From positions 581,254-645,253 of the forward strand of contig CAMXCT020000391.1 in NCBI GenBank assembly GCA_947184155.2: 64,000 bases of DNA, in the 5' to 3' direction. The translations under genes and the position numbers were made by a program. Shown in pieces: positions 24,654-34,967 of the stretch; the stretch's first letter is position 1, and each line of letters opens with the position of its first letter. The stretch comes from Cladocopium goreaui. Lineage: Eukaryota > Sar > Dinophyceae > Suessiales > Symbiodiniaceae. The notes under the pieces were generated by a model. It did not search any database and was not told where the DNA came from. It worked only from the letters and a program-made list of their open reading frames with translations.

Positions 24654-24741
24654 ATCAAACATGACTAGCTGGAAAATCCCTCATTTACAGATAACTGTTC
24701 CATTCAGACCTCCGGGATTTCTCAGCTAGCCATTTTTGATT
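24654..24741. mobile_element. Second-family inverted-repeat element
   Basis: Left ATCAAACATGACTAGCTGG, right CAGCTAGCCATTTTTGAT, in inverse orientation. Single termini of this family occur near 1210, 3627, 26290, 29500, 30927 and 53445. Confidence 0.55.
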
Positions 24742-25412
24742 CCCCAGTAATCATGATATCAATGATATCCCACTATTGTTGGGTATATCAGTATGTCCCC
24801 ATAAAAAATCCTCATCAAGTAGCATTCAAACATATTAATTAAATCATATCAAATCCAATTAAACACCATTACTATGGTATAATCATGATACAATAGCCAT
24901 GGTATATCCCCATTTTATTATCAAGTAGCATTCAAATCCATGAAACCAGATGGGTAGCCCATGACTTGAGGTGCACCTGGACTTGTCGCTGAACCAGGTG
25001 GATTTCGGGTGATCTACATCTATGGATTTTCCATAGCTATACCAGCTAGGTTCGTTTTCTTGGGTAACCAACAAACAATGTAACAATGGGATTTCGTATG
25101 GGCATTTACCAGTTTTCTACGGAACAACCATCATTTTTTGATATGTTTTCTAGGTACTATAAATCATGGAACTAAATGATCTGAATCCATTATTTTCTTT
25201 GGATATGGGCAATGGATGGCAATGGTATTTAACCACTGTGTGGTGCCATTTGTCTGGATATGATATGATATGATATGATATGATATTCCTAATGTAGTGT
25301 GCTTTTGGATTAACCATGGGGTGGTGGTTTAATGATGGTGATGTTACATAAAACACTAGCCAACAAACAATGCAACCATGTTGGATATTGTGAGATGAAT
25401 TGGGTTCTTCAG

Positions 25413-25516
25413 TTACTGTAATGCGTATACCGGGGATGATCATCCCCTTCGATGAGGAAATGAACCATGTTTTGGCCCTGGCAGATGTGCGTCTCACACA
25501 AAAAACGCGCCATTTT
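25413..25516 (+). CDS. Exon with an Sm1 motif (Sm/LSm-like)
   Basis: CTTCAG|TTA opens a frame reading VTVMRIPGMIIPFDEEMN then HVLALADVRLTQKTRHF. The segment G-M-I-I-P-F-D-E-E-M-N-H-V-L fits the Sm1 consensus G-x-L-x-x-F-D-x-x-M-N-x-x-L at every key position. The frame runs on to TAG at 25538 unless a donor such as TTTT|GTTGTA is used. The Sm2 half was not found. Sm/LSm proteins form RNA-binding rings in snRNPs. Whether this exon belongs to the upstream gene or stands alone is unknown. Confidence 0.45.
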
Positions 25517-26671
25517 GTTGTAGTCTTCACACTGAGATAGCCTCAATTTGAATCGAAAGCAGAAGGATGGAATTTGTGGGAGGGCTCAACCACCAACAGC
25601 GTTCCGAACGTTCCGAATTGAGAGCTTATGCAACAAATCTAGTCATAATATGTATATATATATATTTATAATGTCGTATAGGTTTCTTTTATTGGAGGCA
25701 GCTGTTCACAAGGGGCCAGAAACCACCTGTTGGTTTGCCGGAAAATTGACAGGTGTCCGCTATGGATGGCAGAACACATCGCTTCCATGTAGAGTCTTGC
25801 TGGAAAAAATGGATATGTGTCCTATTTATTGGTCAAATGATTGTTTTTGTTGATAGAATCTAGTTTCGGCACTCCCACTTTTCTTAGTCAATTCACGTTT
25901 AAACATCCTGTTCTTTGTTTTTCTTTGTTAAATCTCCATCTTGAGGTTTAGATCATGTCCACAGGCTGGATGCATAGAATGGAGTTCCTATGTTAGCGGT
26001 TGGTTGGTGCAGCCCATATATCCCATATATCCCACATGCCCAGTGATCAATATATTTCATTTATGTCCCATAAGTTTCCCATACGCTAGATCCCTATTGA
26101 TGAATATATATATATATATATTCAACATTATTCAAACCTATCCTCATGATCCATCATATCCCATACATATGTCATATCCCAATGGTGACTTCCCCCCTCG
26201 GTAACGAGACATATGACGATGAAACAGAGCAATACCATTCAGGTCGATTTTCCCTTGAACAAACCTCCATGGAAAATGGCGGATTTCCTAGCTAGCCATG
26301 TTTGATGACAGAAATATATACTATCTCATTGATAGATACTCATTTCTATAGATCCTATAGATCCCATTGATGACGATATTCCATCATATCCGCATTATAC
26401 AACTTATATTGCCCATACCCTTTAGTGATTTTACATAGCTATGGAACAGCACACGAATCTCAAGTCGGTAAGTCTTCGAACTAAATGGGCCATGGATGGC
26501 CATGGCTTTTGTCCCGGAGTTTCAGCAGTTCCAGTTCAAAATTCACCATAGTTCACCTGGTGACTTGAGGATATGGTGAATTTAATCATATTTAATCTTA
26601 TGTTCAATAAAATATCCGATCATCTCGCATCACATGAGATTAAATTCACCATATCCTCAAGTCCTTTGCAG

Positions 26672-26794
26672 CTAAAAAACATCGCCCCATTGCGGCACCA
26701 AAAAATGGGCCAGGCAACCTGCCAACGGCACCTGATGTCTCAGGCGGGGTCGGAAAAAAGCGCCGCTGCGTCGCTAGCATTTCGCCAAAAAATG
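26672..26794 (+). CDS. Exon, frame ambiguous; possible first exon seen of the ataxin-2-like gene
   Basis: TTGCAG|CTA to AAAATG|GTAACT, length 123. The phase-0 frame reads LKNIAPLRHQKMGQATCQ then SEKSAAASLAFRQKM. A second frame is also open (KHRPIAAPKNGPGNLPTAP). The first has more G/C at third positions. Confidence 0.4.
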
Positions 26795-27142
26795 GTAACT
26801 TTCGATCGAAAATTCGGAGTCTTTAGATTTCAGTGATTTTCAGTGTGAAATCAATGAAACTCATCGATCAATGTGATTTTCTGCGGGGGGTGTCCATAGC
26901 TATATTAAATTTGCCAGAGGGTAACATTTTACATTGTTTGTTGGTTACCCTCAGAAAAATAACAAACTTTGGAACATCCACCATAAACGTAGATCCTTTT
27001 GGTTGGCTCCGTATATCCGAAGGGGTAACTCTCCATGGCTGGTCCACATCTATGTTACCCCTCATCCCAGGATCCAACAGGTTACCGGGATCTGTTGCTG
27101 CTTAGTGGACCGTTATCCAATGGGAATTCATAAATGTCGTGT

Positions 27143-27252
27143 GGTTGATGGATGTTGATGGATGTTGATGGATGTTGATGGATGTTGATGGATGTTGATG
27201 GATGTTGATGGATGTTGATGGATGTTGATGGATGTTGATGGATGTTGATGGT
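27143..27252. repeat. 10-bp tandem repeat GATGTTGATG
   Basis: About eleven perfect copies. Minus-strand reading gives repeated STSINIHQHP, a by-product. Confidence 0.95.
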
Positions 27253-28080
27253 TGCTTAGTTATATTTAGATATGTTGCTGGTTGAGTGAATGGTGCGTGA
27301 GAGTGGTGAATAAAAACCACCACGTTTTAACGGGAACTGTTACGCAATGGAAATACCACACGTTGATGCAAATTTCCCATTGGCTTCCAGTATATAGCAC
27401 TGTTGGCAAACATCATGTTTGATATGTGCATGGGAATTCTCATCACATGTCCGACCATGCTTTTGTCACTCTGAAAGTCGATCGGACGAGTGATTCCAGA
27501 TATTCTAGGATGCAACATCGAAACGATGGAGATGGGTCAAAATCTAAGGCCTATGGGACCACAAATCTTAATTCTTAGTATATATATCTGTTTTGAATTG
27601 ACATGTATTGACCATCTAAGTACATAGGATATCCAATTTTGACATATTTTGACTAGCCATATGGTGAAACATCATGAAAACATCAACCACTTGGACCCTG
27701 CTGACCATGCCTAGCTATAGATTGCTTTAAGCTGACCCCATGATGGGATGGCTCACCAGGAAAAATGACCTAGCTATAGAATACTATTGATTGGTTTGAG
27801 AATGATTTAATAACATCTTAATAAATCTTAACGTGTTCTAGGATATACTGCCTTAAATTAACGATCGCAAACCATGAACTGGTGCTCTGCGGCCCGGTAG
27901 TTTGATGTAGTTTGGAAGTGTGGCTGCCTCTTTGTGATGCTATGGGATACTTGGAGGATTCTCCCATCTACATTTGTAACTATGGTTCCTAAACCAGTTA
28001 CGATCCTTAGGATCCTCCAAGTGGTCCCTGGTGCTCGTGGAATCCTGGGAGCACCGGGCCCGTGGGCCGCAGGTTTTCAG

Positions 28081-28146
28081 AACTTCGAAGCAGTCTTCGA
28101 GGAGCCAAGTTCTGCCCGGAACTCAGGGCTGACATGGGAAGACATG
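28081..28146 (+). CDS. Ataxin-2-like gene, exon
   Basis: TTTTCAG|AAC to GACATG|GTGCTT encloses exactly 22 codons: NFEAVFEEPSSARNSG then LTWEDM. Phase 0 at both ends, like the following exons. Acidic, with one Trp. Confidence 0.4.
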
Positions 28147-28618
28147 GTGCTTCCCGGTCCATTTTAGGGGCTGAAAATTTGGGATATATATATATATATA
28201 ATCTATCTATCTATCTATCTATCTATATATATATATGTATATATATATATTGAGGTTTCCCAAGCCATGCAGGTACCCCCAGTCATCATCCAGCTATTGG
28301 GTACCCCCATGACTCTGGAAAGCCTTAGAAAGGCACGAGGATGATGATCCAAGTGAAGGATCTGGGTGGATTTTGGATGCCAACATCTATATCTGCCACA
28401 ATTAAATATATAGTTCATAGATTTCATAGGGTCATAGAGGTCATGCACAACTATTTAATGTATGCTAATCTAGTGTTTAATGCCATAAAATATCATAAAA
28501 TGCCAGAAAGCTCCAAGTGGGGATTGCTATTTACCATTTGTTTCATCTCATTTCTGGTTGATTATTGGGCATGCCATAAATGGCATTGGTTTGCATATCA
28601 CATTTTTTCACGACCGAG

Positions 28619-28693
28619 GACAAGGGCAAAGGCGGAGCTGGCTCCAAGAAAGGTGGCAAGAACGCAAAGAAGGGCCGTTCGAAGGAGAACCAG
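28619..28693 (+). CDS. Ataxin-2-like gene, Lys/Gly-rich exon
   Basis: GACCGAG|GAC to AACCAG|GTGGGA encloses exactly 25 codons: DKGKGGAGSKKGGKN then AKKGRSKENQ. A basic, disordered tract that could bind RNA or act as a nuclear signal; this is inference. Confidence 0.5.
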
Positions 28694-29187
28694 GTGGGAA
28701 GCTGTGGCGTTGGGAGGCATGTCCCCCTTCAATGGGGGGGGAACCTTTGAAACGGATAGGCTCATGGGATCCCAATGGGATCTAGATGGATCTAGTTTGG
28801 TCTTTTCTTGCTATGGGGAGTATGATTGTTAGTACATGTGATTCTTCACGGCCTGGCCGAAATGGGAATGTGTAAAGTATCCCAAATGGATTTCAATAGC
28901 TGGAGCAAGCTTCAATCGTTGCCGTTGTGGCAGTGGTTGGAAACTCAACCGGCCGGCCGCTGCTTTCATGATCCTACCTTGGCCATAATATTGGTCATCA
29001 TAATGTTGATCATAATATTGCCATTATAGATGGACATTGTATAATATAAATCCTCCCTTTAAAAATAATGTTCCCCCAGTGGCAAACTTGAATTTTTCGA
29101 TGCTTATCTTATTGTCGGATTTAGCCCTTTACTAAGGCATAGCCACCGCAGGCAGGTTCCCGCCATTGGATGAAACTGGTTGCCCAG

Positions 29188-29253
29188 GAGAAGGAACAAA
29201 AATGGCCCGAGGAGCAGTGGTCCTCCAAGGATTCCAAGGCTGGGATGGATAGT
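29188..29253 (+). CDS. Ataxin-2-like gene, Trp/Glu exon
   Basis: TGCCCAG|GAG opens EKEQKWPEEQWSSKDSKAG, then MDS before GTTTCC (22 codons). Charged with two Trp, like neighbouring exons. The donor is weak, so the 3' end is uncertain. Confidence 0.4.
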
Positions 29254-30366
29254 GTTTCCAGTGGCTTTGTCCCTTTCCAAAATTGAAGAAACCTTGGTGA
29301 ATGGAGTATTTGTTTGGGTAGTAGATTTTCGCACCACGTATGCTTGGAGAAATGCAAGCTCATCAGTTTGTTTGTTGACTGTAAACAGGGCGGTTGAACC
29401 TCCCCCAATGCGGTGATTCATGGTTCCAGGGGAATTTGCCTCCGAATGGCCAGATTTTGGAGTTGTGAACCCTTATACACACCATTTAGTTCGATGATTT
29501 TCCCTATAAACCTTCATTTAGTGTGGGGATTTCCCATCTAGCCACGTTTGATTATAGAAATAGAATCATGTGTGCAGGATTGTGCACAATTCTTTCAAGG
29601 CCAAAAAACCTTGGGAGACAGAGAGGGAGAGAAGCTGGCTAAACAGTTCATGAGGTTGTGATGCATTGTGTGCCCGGACCGTGTGGTCAGAAGCTTCTTA
29701 TACATATATGCATATACACACACATATATATATATTACAGTATTTTTTTTGTGTGTGGGTGTGTTTGTTTTCCCTTAAATGAAACCAGCTGACTACTGGT
29801 AGCCATCTAAGATTGGAACATCATTCGCAAAAACTCGGGGCTCTTTGTGGGTTCACCCAATGAATCCCAATGATAGTGTGGGATATTGTGGGATGTGGCA
29901 CATATTTCTATGTATTTATGTAAGCCAAAGCTGCAGTGCGCCTTCCATTCATGGAACACATTTTTTGAAAATGTGAAACACCACGGTTTCCTCATGTTTC
30001 GTATGAACTTATGACTTGCATTAATCCGTGAGAAACTGGGATGCATATGCATATATATATATGTACATTTACATACGCAGATGCATTCACACACACGCAC
30101 ACACACACACATATAAATATATATATATGTATATTATAGGTAACTTGATTTTCCATGTTTGTTAGTTGAATCATATCTTTTGAATACTTCTGGTCCGGTT
30201 AAATTCTTCCTATGCGCTCGTTCAATCGCATTTGTTGATCGTAAAATTCCCTCATGTCTCCTGGTTCAAAATCCCAATGTTTGATGGTTGAATATGGTTG
30301 AATCATGTCCCAGCGCCATATTTCCAGCAAGAAAATCATCATTTTGGATGTCCAAATCCCAGGCTT

Positions 30367-30474
30367 TACCCTCTGGTAAACATACAAAAAACTATGGAAA
30401 ATCACCATTTTCAGTGGGTAAATCATCTATAAATTGGCCATTTCAATATAGCTATGTTAGTTTACCAGAGGGTA
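30367..30474. mobile_element. Introner-like inverted-repeat element
   Basis: Left TACCCTCTGGTAAAC and right GTTTACCAGAGGGTA are perfect 15-bp inverted repeats. The middle has AAAATCACCATTTTCAGTGG. It ends 46 bp before the next exon. Confidence 0.85.
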
Positions 30475-30519
30475 TGGTTCCTGACTGTTCCTCATTTTTC
30501 ATTTTGCTGAACGCCGCAG

Positions 30520-30621
30520 GTATCCCAGGGTTATGGCGCTGCGTGGCACGAGGATCCGCTGATGTCCAACGATCCCTGGAGCAAGGCGACCGATCTGATT
30601 TCGCCAGGGATTTACCCTCTG
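30520..30621 (+). CDS. Ataxin-2-like gene, exon with NDPW motif
   Basis: GCCGCAG|GTA to CCTCTG|GTAAAC encloses exactly 34 codons, including YGAAWHEDPLMSNDPWSKA. DPxxxNDPW recurs in exons at 31161 and 44443, so the protein has a dispersed DPxFxNDPW repeat. The last codons (YPL) and the donor come from the terminus of the inverted-repeat element at 30613, so that element made this exon end. Confidence 0.55.
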
Positions 30622-30719
30622 GTAAACTAACATAGTTATTGAACATGACCCATTTATAGCTGATTTACCCATTAAAAATGGTGATTTCCCATAGTTTTTT
30701 GTATGTTTACCAGAGGCTA
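30613..30719. mobile_element. Introner-like inverted-repeat element supplying a splice donor
   Basis: Left TACCCTCTGGTAAACTAAC, right GTATGTTTACCAGAGGCTA. The left terminus overlaps the 3' end of the exon at 30520-30621 and provides CTG|GTAAAC. Confidence 0.8.
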
Positions 30720-31160
30720 ACCAACAAAAATATTCTGATTGAACAGCAAAATGGGGATCTAATTATGGTTTTGAGCCACAGGATAAAGTCAACAACCAAC
30801 AAGGACTTAACCAACAAGAATGGTTGTCTACGATATCCGGGAAGATTGGGTTTACCCTCTGGCATATTTAACAGTCAGCTATGGAAAATGGTCATGTTGA
30901 GAAATCATCTAACTAGATGGTAATGAAAGATGGCTAACTGGGAAATCCCCGAATTCAACGGAGGTTTCGTTCAGTGTACGGTCCTTTCAATCAACCCACT
31001 GAGTGATCTCCCCCTTAAAATGTCTCATTTTTCAATTCTCCATGTATGTTTACATCTTTTTTAAGACGAAAAAAAACATTAAACACAAATCCATGTGTTC
31101 GATTTTCACCAGCAGTTTCTCAGCTCAGCATTCTGAAGCTCAGCAGAAGAACTGCTCCAG

Positions 31161-31313
31161 GCCAACGGATCCAATGGACATTCCACTGACGATCCGCTCT
31201 TCAACGCGGACCCTTGGGCCGCTGGCGCTGGCAGCGCGAGCGCTGGCCGCCGGCCGAAAGGGTCCGAGGACAACTGGTCCCAGGCCGGGCTGGAATTTCC
31301 GAAGCGCCTCCTG
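31161..31313 (+). CDS. Ataxin-2-like gene, exon with NADPW and NW motifs
   Basis: CTCCAG|GCC to CTCCTG|GTGGAC encloses exactly 51 codons. It contains STDDPLFNADPWAAG and PKGSEDNWSQAGLEFPK. DPLFNADPW is a further copy of the DPxFxNDPW repeat. Its G/C-rich third positions stand out. The next exon of the gene lies beyond the 10-kb insertion. Confidence 0.6.
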
Positions 31314-31652
31314 GTGGACCCTCTGTATCTGCTTTGTTTGACACATTGCTCATCATTGCTCCACATTGCTCCCTTTTCTTTCCCTTGGCAGTCCAGTGCC
31401 ATAAAGTGTTGGAGGAGTGATTTGTTTCAGCCCCGCTCATTTTGGGACATTGTCTTTTGAGATGCTCATCAGGTTCACCTGAAAAAAAACATCCACGATT
31501 TACCTATTGAACATATTCAAAATTGATGAACATTGTGATTTTACTATTGACATCTATTAGTTAAACATGTTAGAAGATCCGACGGGTATTCCGCAAAACC
31601 GCAGAAATTCTGCAGGAAATAGACAACATATTTCAGACCCGGCTTGACAAGC

Positions 31653-32252
31653 CATGTTCTCGATTCTCGATTCTCGATTCTCGATTCTCGATCCTCGATT
31701 CTCGATTCTCGATCCTCGATTCTCGATTCTCGATTCTCGATCCTCGATCCTCGATCCTCGATCCTCGATCCTCGATCCTCGATCCTCGATTCTCGATTCT
31801 CGATTCTCGATTCTCGATTCTCGATTCTCGATCCTCGATCCTCGATTCTCGATTCTCGATTCTCGATTCTCGATCCTCGATCCTCGATTCTCGATCCTCG
31901 ATCCTCGATCCTCGATCCTCGATCCTCGATTCTCGATTCTCGGTCCTCGATCCTCGATCCTCGATCCTCGATCCTCGATCCTCGATTCTCGATTCTCGAT
32001 CCTCGATGCTCGATCCTCAATTCTCGATCCTCGATCCTCGATCCTCGATTCTCGATTCTCGATTCTTGATTTTCGATTCTCGATTCTCGATTCTCGATTC
32101 TCGATTCTCGACTCTCGACTCTCGATCCTCGATCCTCGATCCTCGATCCTCGATTCTCGATCCTCGATCCTCGATCCTCGCTCCTCGATTCTCGATTCTT
32201 GATTTTCGATTCTGGATTCTCGATCCTCGATTCTCGATTCTCGATTCTCGTC
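31653..32252. repeat. 7-bp array TCGATYC, left flank of the KDZ gene cluster
   Basis: About 85 units of TCGATTC or TCGATCC in irregular order. Five of six frames are open because the unit holds no stop in them; the resulting SSILDPRF-type peptides are by-products. The same unit in the same orientation recurs at 42549-42993, and a short remnant lies at 32976-33012. Confidence 0.95.
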
Positions 32253-32285
32253 AAGCGGCATGGAAAAGCCCAAAGTAAGTCAGAC

Positions 32286-33100
32286 TCAAAGTTCCTCCTT
32301 TACACCAGGCACCTTGAGCGAGATCTTGAGCCAGATATATTTGGCAAAGGTCTCATGCATGTCGAGCAGGGGCTCAGTGCCTATAAAGTTTCGCTCCTCC
32401 CCTCTGTGGCTGCGGTGTTTTGATTGCTCCTTGGATCCCTTCCGGGGTGCTCCCTGGCCCTTGGTCAAATGCTGTGTGGCCAGCATGCAAGAAAGTGCTC
32501 GTGCACAGATACCCTTCTAGCGAGAGTTTCAGCGTAGGCGAGACGTAGGCATTGGCTAGGGCCTTTCGCATGTAACTAGCGTAGTGGACCCGGGCACCCA
32601 GTAGCGTGCACCCAGTGGGTGCTATGGGGGGACTATCTAGTACAGTGATGCTGGCTGGATCATTTTCAGGATGAGGTATACTGAACTCCCCGGTGACACC
32701 TGCGTCGAGGTTGACATGCACAGTACAGGTCGAGGGGGCTGTGCATGCAGTACCTTGATTTTGATTCCTTGTAGGACATCTTTGCGTAATTGCTGCCTGG
32801 TACGGCATCTTGCTGGATATACCCTTATATTTATTGGTTCGGTATGCGGTACTGTACCGAGCCGCTGCGGCATGGCATTGCCAGGTGGATCATGATTGCT
32901 TCTCTGCCCGCTTCATTGCATTCATTCCGAAAGACTTTTCACAAGCTGACAAGTGACAACCTCGTATCATTATTGTCGATCCTTCGTTCTCGATCCTCGA
33001 TCCTCGGTTCTCGAACCTGCTTTCTAACGTTGTCATTGAGGACGTTCTTTGGTTTCATCTGCCCATGCACTCTACACACAGGTTTTCGCGGACAGTTTTA
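32286..33100 (-). CDS. Fourth cluster gene, unknown protein (exons approximate)
   Basis: Three overlapping minus-strand stretches in different frames look like exons of one gene. From 5' to 3' they hold RCRTRQQLRKDVLQGIKIKV (about 32800), then SIPHPENDPASITVLDSPP and ARVHYASYMRKALANAYV (about 32700-32530), then NFIGTEPLLDMHETFAKY and WLKISLKVPGVKEEL before a stop at 32286. Codon composition is like the other cluster genes. No family recognised. Splice sites are not fixed, and the left end lies close to the array, so it may be truncated. Confidence 0.3.
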
Positions 33101-33144
33101 GTTCCTAGACATATCTATATTATATACACTGTACACTGACCAGG

Positions 33145-33220
33145 GGCTAGCCACCTGTCTCCCGTATGTGCCTTTAAACTTTAACCCCTGAGCCACTGGC
33201 TGCTTCCTGAGCGGCTAGCC
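33145..33220. promoter_or_regulatory. GGCTAGCC palindrome pair 1
   Basis: GGCTAGCC at 33145 and 33213. The flanks extend the symmetry weakly (GGGGCTAGCC, GCGGCTAGCC). It lies on the 5' side of the fourth gene and 3' of the RapZ-like gene. More diverged than the other pairs. Confidence 0.5.
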
Positions 33221-33234
33221 TGCTCATGACACGC

Positions 33235-34385
33235 TCACCATTTTCGCATCAATTCGGCCCACAGCTCCGTCAGTTGAGTTGCTAGAGCTCTCTTCAGCTC
33301 TTGCTTTGCCGGATTGTCCTCTTGGCAATCTTCACAATTGCTACAAAGGTGGCTCCATTCGCCCGCCTCCCTTGCCAGATATTGGACGGTGATCCTGTCT
33401 GCACTCATCTGCTTCAAAACCTCTTCCAGAAGCCACGCCACCGCAACGCTCCTGTAACGTCCGGTCGTACAAAAAATCCCAAAGAGATGCTGTCCAGGCG
33501 CGGCTTCGTCCCGGATCCAACGGAACAAATTCCTCAATAGATTTTCCCAGCTCTCGCTGCGAAAGCAATTCCACAGGGTTTGCGAGTGCCATCCAGGGTG
33601 AGCATGCAGCTCAGGATTCCTATAGGGGTCGTTGAAATCGTTGCAGTCCACTCGGATTGGGTAGTCGCCTCCAACTATGTGCTGTACCCCAAACACATGG
33701 AAGGTGAAGCTAAATCCACGCAATGCAGCGGGCATGGTCTGGGCAGCTGGTGCGGTCCTCGCTGACGCGGGCACAGCGCTGCTGGATGCTGAGGCTCCAA
33801 GTGGTGTGGCATCCTCCGCCAATCGACCTGCGCAATGTTTAAGCGCATTGAAAGCCCACACCTCAAACTTATTCCCGGGCAAAAGTAAGTGTCTCTCCAA
33901 ACAAAGCAACATCAACCCAAAATGTTTGAACTATCAGCCAAGGTACATCTCTTCGGTGGTGGAGGCATAACCGGAGGAGCTGCTCGCCATGGTGGTGGCA
34001 AAGCCGCAGTGCCCGACACAGCAGGAACACTCTTGGGCGATGTCGTTGTCAGCCTCCGTCCTACCATGCAATGTTGGCAGACTCTAACTGCTCTCTGAAA
34101 TTTGCAACTTATTTGCTCTAGACTTTGGGGAGGCTATAGCCTTCCCAGTCGCCTCCCCGCGGCCCAAACAAAAACTTTGAAATCCAGTCCTTCGAACATG
34201 AGTTCGTGCATCATTCTCCTTGCCAGTTGGACACCAAAAACACTGCCTTCCACGCGAAGCTGCCTCTGCCCTTTTCTCGCTCTCAAGGAGATCTTGCACT
34301 TGGTCTCCATTTCCACAGCTTGCCGCTGCGCGGTGGTTACGGTGTGTCGCTCACCAGTCACCACTTCAACGTGGACATGCGACAT
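33235..34385 (-). CDS. KH-like plus RapZ C-terminal-like protein (spliced)
   Basis: The 5' exon (about 34385-34134) reads RQAVEMETKCKISLRARKG then QRQLRVEGSVFGVQLARRMM. This fits a KH-type RNA-binding fold, although the GxxG loop is not clear. The 3' exon (about 33880-33235) reads RVDCNDFNDPYRNPELHAHP, then HLFGIFCTTGRYRSVAVAWL. The C-T-x-G-x-x-RSVA-x-A loop preceded by DxxxFxDPxxNxxL is the signature of the RapZ C-terminal domain, an RNA-binding P-loop-like fold. The stop is at 33235. An Ala/Ser-rich linker lies between. The acceptor near 33870 (AATAAG|TTTGAGG) is a guess. A cysteine cluster (CSNCEDC) follows the RSVA helix. Role in the element is unknown; RNA binding is the inference. Confidence 0.5.
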
Positions 34386-34788
34386 GGCAGGGACACAGCG
34401 ATGGCTTGCCGGGCGTGAGATTCTGAGGACAGGCTGTTGTCAACAATCAGAACAGTGGGTCTATGTGGGTCTTATGTTGCTTAGCGCAGTGACTGGTTTC
34501 TACAATTTTAGGAGCTTGCTTTCATTTATATTGTTTGCTGGTCTTGCAAATATGACGGCACTATGCTTCTGAAACATGCGAACTGTGGAACCTACGTGGC
34601 CCCGCACAATTCCTTAGAAGACCTGTTCTGTTTACGCCTTTGTCAGCGCTCCACCATCGCAACACAAAGCGGCGTTTCCCATGCACTTGCTGCGCTGCTG
34701 CGACAAAACCAGCATGCCCTCAGCCTTATGCCTCCGTCATGGTCACACGACAATGTAATTTCAAAAAATCAAATTCCCAAAATGAGGC

Positions 34789-34836
34789 GGCTAGCCAGCC
34801 CCAAATTGCCGTGCTAATACGTGCGGGTGGCTAGCC
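34789..34836. promoter_or_regulatory. GGCTAGCC palindrome pair 2
   Basis: GCGGCTAGCCAGCCCC at 34787 and GGGTGGCTAGCCAACCC at 34826, 40 bp apart. They lie just upstream of the KH/RapZ-like gene and downstream of the DUF3987-like gene. Confidence 0.7.
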
Positions 34837-34967
34837 AACCCCCCTTAAGGCAACAAAACTGGTTCGACTACCATGTGCTCCTACAGGGACTGATTCCTGC
34901 CGCGCGCAGCGCACGCTCCATGTTGCGCGCCCTGTTGGACACTACACAGCGCACACACCGGTGCTGC

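Noticed and set aside
31544-32278. Long open frames of SSILDPRF or ENRESRIE repeats on both strands
   Set aside because: They come from a 7-bp satellite unit with no stop codon in most frames; all frames are open at once, and the same is true at 42418-43005.
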